From Rhodobiaceae bacterium (GTDB lineage Bacteria > Pseudomonadota > Alphaproteobacteria > Rhizobiales > Tepidamorphaceae): a DNA stretch of 64,000 nucleotides. Each line of letters opens with the position of its first letter. Positions within the stretch are counted from its first letter, which is position 1. Of this stretch, positions 18,468-27,187 are shown one piece after another. The notes beneath the pieces were generated by a model, which had not been told where the DNA came from, ran no database searches, and saw only the letters and a list, made by a program, of their open reading frames with translations. The stretch spans positions 124,001 to 188,000 of the forward strand of contig JACKJK010000005.1 of NCBI GenBank assembly GCA_020637985.1. The letters run 5' to 3'. The translations under genes were made by a program, and so were the position numbers.

Positions 18468-19580
18468 ATGACGCAGGCGCAAAACAAGCCGACCGGCATC
18501 CTTCCCGCCGACGAGATCGCCGCCCTGGTCGGCGCTGGCCACGTCGCGGTCGCAAGTCCGCTCGCCGACAACCAGGTACAGCCGGCGAGCCTCGACCTGC
18601 GCCTCGGCCACGTTGCCCACCGGCTGCGCGCCAGCTTCCTGCCCGGCCCCGGCCGTACTGTCGCCGAGCGCCTTGCCGACCTTGCCCTGCACGAGATCGA
18701 CCTGAAGTCCGGCGCGGTGCTGGAAACCGGCTGCGTCTACCTCGTGCCTTTGCTCGAGACCCTGTCGCTGCCAGCCGACCTTGCCGCCGACACCAACCCG
18801 AAGAGCTCGACCGGCAGGCTCGACGTCTTCACGCGCGTCATCGCCGATAATGCCCGCGTCTTCGACAAGATCCCCGCCGGCTATGCCGGTCCGCTGTACC
18901 TGGAGATCAGCCCGCGCACCTTCCCGGTGCTAGTGCGCACAGGTTCGCGCCTGTCGCAGATCCGTTTCCGCCGCGGCGAGGCGCGCCTGTCCGACGAGGA
19001 CCTCGCCCGCCTCCATGCCCGCGACACGGTCGTCACCTCTGCCGAACCGCGCTTCGAGGGCGGCGTCGCCCTGTCCATCGACCTTGCCGGTCGCGACGGG
19101 CTAATCGGCTTCCGCGCCAAGCGCCATACCGGCGTCGTCGATGTCGATCGCCCCGGCGTCCTCGACGTGCTCGACTTCTGGGAGCCGATCCACCGCGTTC
19201 GCGATTCAGGCCTCGTTCTCGACCCCGACGAGTTCTACATCCTCGCCTCAAAGGAGGCCGTCCATGTACCGCCGGACTATGCGGCGGAGATGGTGCCCTT
19301 CGATCCGCTGGTGGGCGAGTTCCGCGTCCACTACGCCGGCTTCTTCGACCCCGGCTTCGGCCATGCCGCCGCCGGCGGTAGCGGTTCGCGCGCGGTCCTG
19401 GAAGTGCGCAGCCACGACGTGCCCTTCATCCTTGAGGACGGACAGATCGTCGGGCGGCTGGTCTACGAGCATCTCGCCGGCACGCCGCCGACGCTCTACG
19501 GTTCGGACCTGAAGTCGAACTACCAGGGCCAGGGCCTGAAGCTGTCGAAGCACTTCAAGGCGTACACCGGGCGCAGTTAG
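18468..19580 (+). CDS. dcd: 2'-deoxycytidine 5'-triphosphate deaminase, long form
   Basis: Deaminates dCTP to dUTP for thymidylate synthesis. At 370 residues it is about twice the E. coli Dcd length and looks like two dUTPase-like barrels in tandem. The N-terminal half has PKSSTGRLDVFTRV and YLEISPRTFPV. The C-terminal half has YAGFFDPGFG followed by the VLEVRSHDVPF strand, resembling the DPGF and LE parts of the active site. This long form is one I associate with alphaproteobacteria. It is divergent from metZ and its stop overlaps that of the next gene by four bases. Confidence 0.88.
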   Translation: MTQAQNKPTGILPADEIAALVGAGHVAVASPLADNQVQPASLDLRLGHVAHRLRASFLPGPGRTVAERLADLALHEIDLKSGAVLETGCVYLVPLLETLSLPADLAADTNPKSSTGRLDVFTRVIADNARVFDKIPAGYAGPLYLEISPRTFPVLVRTGSRLSQIRFRRGEARLSDEDLARLHARDTVVTSAEPRFEGGVALSIDLAGRDGLIGFRAKRHTGVVDVDRPGVLDVLDFWEPIHRVRDSGLVLDPDEFYILASKEAVHVPPDYAAEMVPFDPLVGEFRVHYAGFFDPGFGHAAAGGSGSRAVLEVRSHDVPFILEDGQIVGRLVYEHLAGTPPTLYGSDLKSNYQGQGLKLSKHFKAYTGRS

Positions 19581-20575
19581 CCCGAGCAGCTCGCCCCGCC
19601 GAGCACGCAGAAGCGCGCGCAGTGCGGGTGGTTGAGCTTCACCTTGCCGTTGTCGAGCGCGCCGCCATCCGCCGTCAGGGACTGAGCCAGGGTCGCGCCC
19701 ATCTCGAACGCCTCGTCATAGGCCAGCAGCGTGCACGGCAGCACGGCGGGTGCGCCGGCCCCCTTGCGCTTCACCACCATGCGGCTCGATGCGCACATCA
19801 CCGATGCGGGTGACTTGTCCAGGATGCGCCAGCACTCGGTGGTGATCTCCGGCACGTCGCGTGTCTCGTCCATCTCGGGGAACAGCACCAGTGCCGCCGG
19901 GTCGTCGGCATCGATTGCCCAGCCACGCGCGGCAAACAGGGCGCGATAGCCCTCGCGCGCGGCCTCCAGCGTCTCGCCCCAGCAGGTGCGCCCGGCGACC
20001 GCGATCGAAATTCCTTCCGCGCTGAGCCAGTCGATGCCTTCGAGCACGCGCGCGAAGCTGCCCGCGCCGCGTTCGTCATCGTGCAGCCCGGCGGTGAAAT
20101 GATCGAGGCTGACGCGCAGCACCAGCCGGTCGCCATGCCGCGCGCACAGGTCCCGCAGGCCAGCCTGCACGCGCGGGCGCATCATCGGCTGCATGGCGTT
20201 GGTCAGCACCAGGGCGCGAAACCCGCTCGACAGGGCATCGTCGAGCATTTGGATGATATGCGGGTTCATGAACGGCTCGCCGCCGGTGAACCCGATCTCG
20301 CGCGTGCCAAGACCCAGCGTCTCGATCTCGTCGAGATATGACCGCACCTCGTCCGCCGTCATGTAGACCAGCCGGTCGTTGGTCGGGCTGGAGTCGATGT
20401 AGCAGTTGCGGCAGGTGATGTTGCACAGCGTGCCGGTGTTGATCCACAGCGTCTCCAGCCGCTCCAGCGCCACGCGCGCGCGCTCGGCGCCCGTCGCTGT
20501 GATGTCCGGATCGCGGAATTTCCCCGGCTGGAGGCGCTCCGCGTGCAGGCGGCGCTCGGCTTCAAGATCGTTCAT
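19577..20575 (-). CDS. Radical SAM protein
   Basis: The 332 residues carry the radical SAM iron-sulfur motif CNITCRNC (C51, C55, C58), then the SAM-binding GFTGGEPFMNP and a TIM-barrel-like series of strands. Further Cys residues lie near CTLLAYDEAFEMG, CARFCVLGGASC at the C-terminus, which could bind a second cluster. I do not recognise the substrate. The gene converges with dcd and has its own promoter region (20576 onward) in front of it. Confidence 0.82.
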   Translation of the reverse strand: MNDLEAERRLHAERLQPGKFRDPDITATGAERARVALERLETLWINTGTLCNITCRNCYIDSSPTNDRLVYMTADEVRSYLDEIETLGLGTREIGFTGGEPFMNPHIIQMLDDALSSGFRALVLTNAMQPMMRPRVQAGLRDLCARHGDRLVLRVSLDHFTAGLHDDERGAGSFARVLEGIDWLSAEGISIAVAGRTCWGETLEAAREGYRALFAARGWAIDADDPAALVLFPEMDETRDVPEITTECWRILDKSPASVMCASSRMVVKRKGAGAPAVLPCTLLAYDEAFEMGATLAQSLTADGGALDNGKVKLNHPHCARFCVLGGASCSG

Positions 20576-20694
20576 GGAAAAGGAAGGGCTCCGGGTCGCA
20601 TTGTCGGTGGGCGGAGGCTATCACGGCATCCGCCGGCAAATGAAAGCGCTTTGGTGCGCGCAAGCGATCACGTTCGCTTTATGAACCGGTGATT

Positions 20695-20719
20695 GCGCTG
20701 CGTCAGCGCGGTTTTTCTT
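20695..20719 (+). terminator. Orphan intrinsic terminator on the plus strand
   Basis: GCGCTG (20695-20700) and CAGCGC (20704-20709) form a perfect hairpin with a three-base loop, followed by GG and TTTTTCTT. No plus-strand gene ends here: the deaminase stop is 1.1 kb upstream and the gene between runs the other way. It may end a small RNA from 20576-20695, or insulate the tRNA promoter from antisense transcription. Confidence 0.5.
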
Positions 20720-20743
20720 GCGCGGCATGTTGTCCGGGGCCTA

Positions 20744-20773
20744 TTGTCCGCCCGGTCGTTGCGGCCATATTCT
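20744..20773 (+). promoter_or_regulatory. Candidate tRNA-Gly promoter
   Basis: TTGTCC (20744-20749) and TATTCT (20768-20773) are spaced 18 bases apart and each matches consensus at four positions. They sit 10 bases before the tRNA 5' end, a normal distance for a tRNA transcript. Confidence 0.5.
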
Positions 20774-20783
20774 GGACGTGAAC

Positions 20784-20858
20784 GCGGGCGTAGTTCAGAG
20801 GTAGAACGTCAGCTTCCCAAGCTGAATGTCGTGGGTTCGATTCCCATCGCCCGCTCCA
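20784..20858 (+). tRNA. tRNA-Gly (anticodon CCC)
   Basis: The acceptor stem is GCGGGCG paired with CGCCCGC, with CCA encoded at 20856-20858. The anticodon stem TCAGC/GCTGA encloses TTCCCAA, which gives anticodon CCC reading GGG. The T arm contains GTTCGATTC. D-arm bases AGTTCAGAGGTAGAAC fit the standard cloverleaf. Confidence 0.96.
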
Positions 20859-20927
20859 GTCCACCGGCAAGACCCGCACCGCCATGCCCGGACCGGGACC
20901 GGCGCCGGAGAGAAGAGTACCGGGAAA

Positions 20928-21137
20928 GTGACGAAAGTAGCTGCAACCGCTGCCAGGACCGTTTCGCCAGACACGGCACCGCGTACGCAGCCGCGCAGCG
21001 CCCCGGCGCGCAACGCCGCGCGCCTTGCCGTCGCCGCCATCGTGCTCCTCGCGCTCGCCGGCGGTCTCGGCTGGGTCCTCATGGGGCCGGCGCTCTTCTA
21101 TGAAATGGCGACGGGCCTCGGCTGGCTCTGCATGTAG
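20928..21137 (+). CDS. Small single-pass membrane protein (hypothetical)
   Basis: A 69-residue frame from GTG 20928 has a basic, Ala/Thr-rich N-terminus (about 1-32), one hydrophobic segment (about 33-53, RLAVAAIVLLALAGGLGWVL) and the short C-terminus MGPALFYEMATGLGWLCM. It lies 50 bases before the SCO gene on the same strand. I do not recognise it. A translated membrane segment and its position favour a real gene, but the start site signal (GGGAAA) is weak and the frame also continues into the tRNA. Confidence 0.45.
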   Translation: MTKVAATAARTVSPDTAPRTQPRSAPARNAARLAVAAIVLLALAGGLGWVLMGPALFYEMATGLGWLCM

Positions 21138-21187
21138 CCGGCGCGCCGCCTGCCAGCGTCGCGATCCTCGGTCCCGGAGCTTTTCGA

Positions 21188-21796
21188 ATGAGCAACACGC
21201 CACGCATTATCGTTGCCATTGCCGCCACCCTCATCGTTCTCACCGGTGCCTTCGCCTTCTACAGCATCTACCTGCTGAGCCAGGGCAAGGGCCCCGGCGG
21301 CGTTGTCACCGATTCCGCGATTTCCGTCGGTGGACCGTTCGCGCTTGTCGACAACACTGGCCGCAATGTCACCGAAGCCGACTACGCCGGGCGGGCACAC
21401 CTGATCTTCTTCGGCTTCACCAGTTGCCCGGACATCTGCCCGACAAAGCTGTCGGAGGCGACGCTGGTGCTCAACGAACTCGGCGACGATGCCTCTCGCC
21501 TCGACGTGCTGTTCATTTCCGTCGATCCGGAGCGCGACACGCCCGACGTGCTGTCGGCTTACGTGTCGAACTTCCATCCGCAGATCACCGGCCTGACTGG
21601 CACGCCCGACGAGATCGCCAGGGTCGCGCGCGAATTCCGCGCCTTCTACCGCAAGGTGCCGCTGGATGGCGGCGACTACACCATCGACCACTCGACGGTG
21701 GTCTACCTGTTCGACCGCGAAAACGCGTTCGTCGGCCCGGTGTCGCTCGACCGCGACCCCGCCGAGGTGGCGGCGCAACTGCGTCCCTATCTCTGA
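21188..21796 (+). CDS. SCO1/SenC family copper chaperone
   Basis: Membrane-anchored periplasmic thioredoxin-fold protein that delivers copper to the CuA centre of cytochrome c oxidase. The 202 residues have an N-terminal anchor (about 7-31). The copper ligands are Cys80 and Cys84 in CPDIC and His168 in DYTIDHSTV. FISVDPERDTP is also a family signature. It stands as a single gene behind the small membrane protein, with a GT2 gene converging on its end. Confidence 0.93.
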   Translation: MSNTPRIIVAIAATLIVLTGAFAFYSIYLLSQGKGPGGVVTDSAISVGGPFALVDNTGRNVTEADYAGRAHLIFFGFTSCPDICPTKLSEATLVLNELGDDASRLDVLFISVDPERDTPDVLSAYVSNFHPQITGLTGTPDEIARVAREFRAFYRKVPLDGGDYTIDHSTVVYLFDRENAFVGPVSLDRDPAEVAAQLRPYL

Positions 21797-21802
21797 GGCA
21801 GA

Positions 21803-23548
21803 CTATCGCCGGCGCGCCGGACGTTTCCTGCGCAGGCCCGCCGGGGTGGTGCTGCGGGCCTTGCCATGCTCGGTCTTCGCCCAGAAATGCGGCCGGCGCA
21901 CGAGGTCGATTGCCGCGAGCACGAAGGCGACGGCCGACATCAGCCAGTAGACCGGCGTCAGCGCGAGATGCCAGGCAAGCCCCGGCATCGGGCGGCGGTA
22001 CAGGCCGACCGCGGCACAGGCAAGCGCCGCGGCGTAGCCGAAGACGAGGTTGGCGCTGGCCAGTGTCGCCACGGTGTCCGCCAGGGCACCGGTGCCCGCG
22101 AAGACCCTTCCGTGGCTGATCTGGTAGCCGATGAGGCCCAGCGCGACCGGATGCAGGATGGCGGACATCAGGTTGGCGGCGACGGTCGCGGCAAACCCGA
22201 AACTGCCCAGCAGCCCTAGGTCGAGAAGCAGGCGCAGGGGATTGCGGGTATGCACCAGCACCGTCTGCATCCATCCCTTCATCCAGCGCGTGCGCTGCTT
22301 CATCCAGTCGCTCACGCCCGCCGGCGCTTCCTCGTAGGTCGTCGCGTCGATGACGCCGACCCGGTAGCCAAGCCGCGCCAGCCGCAGGCCGAGATCCGCA
22401 TCCTCGGTGACGTTGTGCGGGTCCCAGCCACCGGCCTCGCGCAGCGCAGACGTGCGGAAGTGGTTCGACGTGCCGCCGAGCGGAACCGGCAGGCCGAGCC
22501 AGCTCAGCGCTGGGACCAGCACGTCGAACTGCGCCGCGTATTCGATGGCGAACTGGCGCGTCAGCAGCGACTGGCCCCAGTTGCGGTAGGCAAGCCGCGC
22601 CTGCAGGCAGGCCACCTCGCGCCGTGCGAGCGCGAAGGCGCCGGCGGCCTGGCGCAATTGCCCAGGCTCCGGCGCGTCCTCGGCATCGAACACGCAGACG
22701 AGCTGTCCGCGCGCCAGCGCCAGCCCGACGCAAAGCGCCTTCGGTTTCGTCCGCGGCCCCAGATCAGGCAACGCCAGCACGCTGAAGTGCTTCGGCAGAT
22801 CGGCCGCTGCAACCGCCTCCAGCGTTTCCGCGTCGTCGGCTTCCAGCAGCAGCTTGATGTCGAGGCGGTCCGCCGGATAGTCGAGCGCCTTGAGGGCGGT
22901 GACGAGCTCCGGCACGACCACGGCTTCTCGGAACAGCGGCACGAGGACGCTGTAGACCGGCAGGTCTTCGCCGGCGAGTTCGCTCCATGCGACCGACCCC
23001 GGCATGGTGCCGAGGATGGCGATCAGCCGCAGCGCCGTGGCGGCAACGAAGAACAGGGCGAGGACCAGTGCCGCCCATGCGGCGGTGGCATGCGGCGCAA
23101 GGACAACGGCCCAGCCCAGCGCCGCGAGGCCCGCCAGCAGCCCGATCGCCTGAACCGGCGTCGCGATGCGTCGCGCGCTCATTGCCGGAAGCCGGGTTTC
23201 CAGCGCCGAGACGGCGGTTGCGACGATGCCTGCATGCGCGTCGCGCAGATAGAGGGCCGCGATATCGTCTCCGGTCGCCGCGACGATCCGCTCCGCGCCA
23301 GCCGGTCGCTGCGACAGCCAGGCGGCGAGGTGGTCCTGGTCGATGCGGTCCAGCGCCACGGCGATGCTGCGGGCTCCGCCCGTCTCGATGCTTGCCATGC
23401 GCCCGACGCGTGCCGCCGCGAGGTGGCTGGACGGGCTCACGCGCTGGCAAAGATGCGAGTCCTGCAGGTTGGCGAAGGCAAGGCCCAACCGCTGCGCGGC
23501 GGCCCGAACCGCTTCGCCATTGTGTCGCCTGCCGGCGGATTCCAGCAT
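21803..23548 (-). CDS. Membrane glycosyltransferase family 2 protein
   Basis: The 581 residues form an N-terminal region of about 130 residues, two membrane segments (about 140-185), a GT-A domain (about 205-430) and four or more C-terminal membrane segments. The GT2 active-site marks are DAEDAPEPGQL (DXD-like), EDADLGLRLARLGY, and QRTRWMKGWMQT, the Q-X-X-R-W processive motif. This layout fits a processive beta-glycan synthase or sugar transferase. The N-terminal region resembles the GspE/MshE N-domain seen in some rhizobial GT2 proteins, which is a tentative reading. The polysaccharide product is unknown. Confidence 0.82.
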   Translation of the reverse strand: MLESAGRRHNGEAVRAAAQRLGLAFANLQDSHLCQRVSPSSHLAAARVGRMASIETGGARSIAVALDRIDQDHLAAWLSQRPAGAERIVAATGDDIAALYLRDAHAGIVATAVSALETRLPAMSARRIATPVQAIGLLAGLAALGWAVVLAPHATAAWAALVLALFFVAATALRLIAILGTMPGSVAWSELAGEDLPVYSVLVPLFREAVVVPELVTALKALDYPADRLDIKLLLEADDAETLEAVAAADLPKHFSVLALPDLGPRTKPKALCVGLALARGQLVCVFDAEDAPEPGQLRQAAGAFALARREVACLQARLAYRNWGQSLLTRQFAIEYAAQFDVLVPALSWLGLPVPLGGTSNHFRTSALREAGGWDPHNVTEDADLGLRLARLGYRVGVIDATTYEEAPAGVSDWMKQRTRWMKGWMQTVLVHTRNPLRLLLDLGLLGSFGFAATVAANLMSAILHPVALGLIGYQISHGRVFAGTGALADTVATLASANLVFGYAAALACAAVGLYRRPMPGLAWHLALTPVYWLMSAVAFVLAAIDLVRRPHFWAKTEHGKARSTTPAGLRRKRPARRR

Positions 23549-23660
23549 GCCCGCCGTGCCCCCCGGCGCCTGCTTGCGACGCCGCCCTTACGCCACGCCG
23601 CTTTTGCCCCTATAAGCGCATGATCGCGTGTGCCCCGGATACACGCAAGAGGAAGTGCCG

Positions 23661-24542
23661 GTGAAGATCGAGAACAACCACAAGTATTGGCAGGCCGTTG
23701 TCTGCATGCTCCCGCTGGCCCTTGCGCTTGTGCTCGGCGGGCACGGTTCGACGCCGGCAGCGGCGCAGGCGGCGGACGGCATATTCGTGCCGGGGTTCTG
23801 GGACCCCAATCGCCGCTTCCCCAAGCCCGACCGCTCCAAGGTGCGCTCCATACGCTTCCTCACCGAGCTGGAATCGCCGCCCTTCAGTTTCACCGCGCCT
23901 GACGGGCTACCCGCCGGCTTCAATGTTGATCTTGCGCGCGCGGTATGCGGGGAGCTGGATATCCCCTGCACGATCCAGGAACTGAAATGGGACCTGCTGG
24001 TCGAGGCGATCGCAGAGGGCCGCGGCGACGCGATCATCGCGCCGATCCCCATCACGGCCGAGACGCGCAAGACCTATGCCTTCACGAACCCGTTTCTCGG
24101 CCGGCCGGGCCGGTTCGTGGCGACGAAGACAACACTGGTCGAATCGGTTTCCGCGTCCGCGATCGCCGGGCGCAAGGTCGCCGTCGTCGCCGGTACGCCG
24201 CACGAGACCTTCCTGAAGACCTACTTTCCGCAGGTCGAAATCGCCTCCTTCGACAATACGAGCGAAGCCCGCAAGGCGCTGACGGGCGGCGCGGTCGAAC
24301 TGATGTTCTCCGATGCGCTGGCGGCGAGCGTCTGGCTGAATTCCGCCGCCGCGAAGGATTGCTGCATCTTCGTTGGCGACGCGTTCGCAGACCCGCATTT
24401 CTTCGGTGAGGGCATCGCCGTCGCGGTCGATCCCGCCCGCCGCGAACTGCGCGAGGCGATCGATTTCGCCATGAGCCGCATCTATCAGGACGGGCGGTAT
24501 TTCGAGATCTTTCTGCGCTATTTTCCGCGCGGCTACTACTGA
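23661..24542 (+). CDS. Family 3 extracellular solute-binding protein
   Basis: Periplasmic binding protein of the amino-acid type. Residues 1-35 are a signal peptide ending near STPAAAQAADG. The mature part has the family 3 signatures LESPPFSFTAPDGLPAGFNVDLARAV in part and the ITAETRKTYAFTNPF strand. GTG 23661 is preceded by AGAGGAA at the best distance; a start at 23628 is possible but lacks it. No ABC permease or ATPase gene lies next to it, so the partner transporter must be elsewhere, or the protein acts as a sensor. Confidence 0.85.
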   Translation: MKIENNHKYWQAVVCMLPLALALVLGGHGSTPAAAQAADGIFVPGFWDPNRRFPKPDRSKVRSIRFLTELESPPFSFTAPDGLPAGFNVDLARAVCGELDIPCTIQELKWDLLVEAIAEGRGDAIIAPIPITAETRKTYAFTNPFLGRPGRFVATKTTLVESVSASAIAGRKVAVVAGTPHETFLKTYFPQVEIASFDNTSEARKALTGGAVELMFSDALAASVWLNSAAAKDCCIFVGDAFADPHFFGEGIAVAVDPARRELREAIDFAMSRIYQDGRYFEIFLRYFPRGYY

Positions 24543-25354
24543 TCCTTGCTCCCGCGCCGCAGCGGCCGGAACGGCAGGGCGAGCGCCCAGCCAAGGCGCG
24601 CCGGCTCCTCGCCCTGATGTTCGGCAAGGCCGATGGTCATGCCGTCGTGTCCTTCGCGCGGCTGGGCGACATAGGTGCGGAAGATGCGGTCCCAGACCGA
24701 CAGGTTGAACCCGTAGTTGGAATCCGTTTCGCGATGGATGATGGAGTGGTGCACCCGGTGCATGTCCGGCGTCACGACGACCAGCCTCAGCACGCGGTCG
24801 AGCGCCAGCGGCAGGCGGATATTGGCGTGGTTGAACATCGCCATGCCATTGAGCACCACCTCGAACACGAAGACGGCCATCGCCGGAATGCCGAGCAGCG
24901 CGACGACGGCGATCTTGAACAGCATCGACAGCACGATCTCGATGGGGTGGAAGCGCAGCGCAGTCGTGACGTCGATGTCGCGGTCGGCATGGTGCACCCG
25001 GTGCACGCGCCACAGAAGCGGGATCTTGTGGGCCGCGAGATGTTGTGCCCAGATGGCGAAGTCCAGCACCAGGAAGCCGACGAGGCCGGCCGTTGCGGAG
25101 GCAAGCCCGGCGAGATGGAAAAGCCCGAAGCCTCTCGACTGCGCCCACATCGCGACACCGACGGCGGCGGTGGGAAACAGCACGCGCACGCACACGCTGT
25201 CGAGCACCACGATGGCGAGGTTCGTCACCCAGCGCCGCCCGCGCCCGAGCACCAGGCCGCGCCGCGGCAGCGCCATCTCGAAGGCGGCCATGGCGAGGAA
25301 CACGCCGGCAAAGGTGGCGAGCCGCCAGGTGACTTCGCTCATGTGATCGAGCAT
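24536..25354 (-). CDS. Fatty acid hydroxylase / sterol desaturase family protein
   Basis: Integral membrane di-iron oxygenase family. The histidine motifs are visible: HLAAHK and HRVHHADRDID, HNANIRLP in part, and HRVHHSIIHRETDSNYG. About four membrane segments lie around them. ATG 25354 has GGGAG ten bases upstream; a second ATG at 25342 is less well placed. The stop overlaps the end of the solute-binding protein gene. The substrate could be a fatty acid, sterol-like or hopanoid lipid; the sequence does not decide. Confidence 0.87.
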   Translation of the reverse strand: MLDHMSEVTWRLATFAGVFLAMAAFEMALPRRGLVLGRGRRWVTNLAIVVLDSVCVRVLFPTAAVGVAMWAQSRGFGLFHLAGLASATAGLVGFLVLDFAIWAQHLAAHKIPLLWRVHRVHHADRDIDVTTALRFHPIEIVLSMLFKIAVVALLGIPAMAVFVFEVVLNGMAMFNHANIRLPLALDRVLRLVVVTPDMHRVHHSIIHRETDSNYGFNLSVWDRIFRTYVAQPREGHDGMTIGLAEHQGEEPARLGWALALPFRPLRRGSKDQ

Positions 25355-25521
25355 CGACAATTCGCTCCCGCTTGGATTGAATGGCCTCGTTGCTGGGATA
25401 TTGCCCGACAAGGCCTTGCGGGCAAGTCGGCCTTGCGACACGCCGGCTTCAAAACGGCGTGTTCGCGCCGATCCGGCGCAGTATGGATGCCATCGGGGCG
25501 AGCCGTTTGGGGAGGGCGACC

Positions 25522-26148
25522 ATGAAGGCTGAGTTTCTCACCGACGGTCCGCAAGACGCGCGCGCCACGCTGTTGCTGGCGCACGGCTCCGGAGCGCCGA
25601 TGGATTCGCCCTTCCTCGACGGCATCGCCCGGCGTCTCGGCGAGCGCGCCATCCGTGTGCTGCGCTTCGAGTTCCCCTTCATGCTGGCCCGCCGCGCCGG
25701 GCAGAAGCGCCCGCCGCCGCGCGCCGACAAGCTCGTCGACGTCTACGCAGACGTCCTCCAGTTCGCCCGCCAGAATGGTGCGGCCGGACGCATTTTCATT
25801 GGCGGCAAGTCGCTGGGCGGGCGGGTCGCGGCGATGCTGGCGGCCACGCGTGACGATGTCGCCGGCGTGGTCTGCCTGGGCTACCCGTTCCATCCCCCGG
25901 GCGACCCGGACGCCCTGCGCCTCGATCCGCTCAACGAGGCCAGGGTTCCCGTCTTCGTCTGCCAGGGCGACCGCGATCCCTTCGGCCGGCGCGAGGAGAT
26001 CGAAACCTATCCGCTCGCCGCTCACGTCGCCTTTGCCTGGCTCGACGACGGCGATCACGACTTCAAGCCGCGCGGACGCGCCGAGGCGACCTGGACCTCG
26101 AACCTCGATGCCGCGGCGGACGCCGCTGCCGCCTTCATGCTGGCATAG
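25522..26148 (+). CDS. Alpha/beta hydrolase, KANL3/Tex30-like
   Basis: A 208-residue alpha/beta hydrolase. It has the oxyanion strand LLLAHGSGAPMDSPF, the nucleophile elbow GGKSLGGR (Ser), an Asp in CQGDRDPFG, and the His in DDGDHDFKP. This pattern fits the KANL3/Tex30 family of small hydrolases, whose substrates are unknown. ATG 25522 follows GGGGAGGG closely. It has no functional link to its neighbours. Confidence 0.84.
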   Translation: MKAEFLTDGPQDARATLLLAHGSGAPMDSPFLDGIARRLGERAIRVLRFEFPFMLARRAGQKRPPPRADKLVDVYADVLQFARQNGAAGRIFIGGKSLGGRVAAMLAATRDDVAGVVCLGYPFHPPGDPDALRLDPLNEARVPVFVCQGDRDPFGRREEIETYPLAAHVAFAWLDDGDHDFKPRGRAEATWTSNLDAAADAAAAFMLA

Positions 26149-26295
26149 CGGAACCGCACTGGATCGTGCGCGCCCGCGTGCCCGGCAAGATCGCCGGTTC
26201 CGGCGCCGCGCCGACGCCCCTGCATTGGCATTTTGGAAACTCCCGCCAACGATGTAGCATCGTCGCATCCAACATGCGGATCGAGGGGGTCTGCG

Positions 26296-27111
26296 ATGGC
26301 CGGCAGGAAGACGAGAAAAAGCGCCAAGGTGTCCGACAAGGCGTACCTGGCCGAGCTGTCACGGCTGCAGATCGAGCTGGTGAAGCTGCAGGAATGGGTG
26401 AAGGCCAGCGGGCACAAGGTCGCGATCATCTTCGAAGGGCGTGACGCCGCCGGCAAGGGCGGGACGATCAAGCGCATCACCGAGGCGCTCAACCCGCGGG
26501 TCTGCAGGGTCATTGCCCTGCCAGCGCCGACGGAGCGCGAAAAGAAGCAGTGGTATTTCCAGCGCTATGCCGAGCACCTGCCGACTGCCGGCGAGATCGT
26601 CATCTTCGACCGCTCCTGGTACAACCGCGCCGGCGTCGAGCGCGTCATGGGCTTTTGCACCGACGATGAATACCGGGAGTTCATGAGAAGCTGCCCGGAG
26701 TTCGAGCGCATGCTGGTGCGCTCTGGCCTGCAGCTCATCAAGTACTGGTTCTCGGTCAGCGACGAGGAGCAGGAGCGCCGGTTCCAGCGGCGTCTGAAAG
26801 ACCCGACCAAGCAGTGGAAGCTCAGCCCGATGGACCTGGAAAGCCGCAAGCGCTGGGTCGATTATTCGATGGCGAAGGACGAGATGTTCGCCCACACCGA
26901 CATCAAGCAGGCGCCCTGGTACGTGGTCGATTCCGACGTCAAGAAGCACGCGCGGCTGAACTGCATCAGCCACCTGCTGTCGCTGATCCCCTACGAGGAA
27001 GTCCCGGTGGAACCGGTGGTGCTGGAAGAACGGCCGCCGCAGCCCGACTATATCCGCCCACCGATGGAGGAGCAGGAGTTCGTCCCGCAAGTGCACCGCA
27101 ACCTGCTTTGA
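26296..27111 (+). CDS. ppk2: Polyphosphate kinase 2 (PPK2)
   Basis: Uses polyphosphate to phosphorylate nucleotides, or the reverse. The 271-residue single-domain form has Walker A EGRDAAGKGGT at 47-57, the Walker B region IVIFDRSWYNRAGVERVMGF, and the lid arginine cluster QERRFQRRLKDPTKQWK. I chose ATG 26296 because GAGGGGG lies upstream and the family starts here; an ATG at 26233 is in frame but adds unlikely residues. Which nucleotide it prefers cannot be told from this reading. Confidence 0.93.
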   Translation: MAGRKTRKSAKVSDKAYLAELSRLQIELVKLQEWVKASGHKVAIIFEGRDAAGKGGTIKRITEALNPRVCRVIALPAPTEREKKQWYFQRYAEHLPTAGEIVIFDRSWYNRAGVERVMGFCTDDEYREFMRSCPEFERMLVRSGLQLIKYWFSVSDEEQERRFQRRLKDPTKQWKLSPMDLESRKRWVDYSMAKDEMFAHTDIKQAPWYVVDSDVKKHARLNCISHLLSLIPYEEVPVEPVVLEERPPQPDYIRPPMEEQEFVPQVHRNLL

Positions 27112-27187
27112 GGTGGCGAGGCCGCACCGGCGGCTGGCAACGGCCCCGGCAGCGCGCCGACGTCCGCGATCCTGGGCCGCCGCGATC

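Noticed and set aside
26149..26295. Frame continuing from the alpha/beta hydrolase region into PPK2 (ATG 26233)
   Set aside because: The extra residues are unlike PPK2 N-termini and a good ribosome site (GAGGGGG) lies just before the ATG at 26296.
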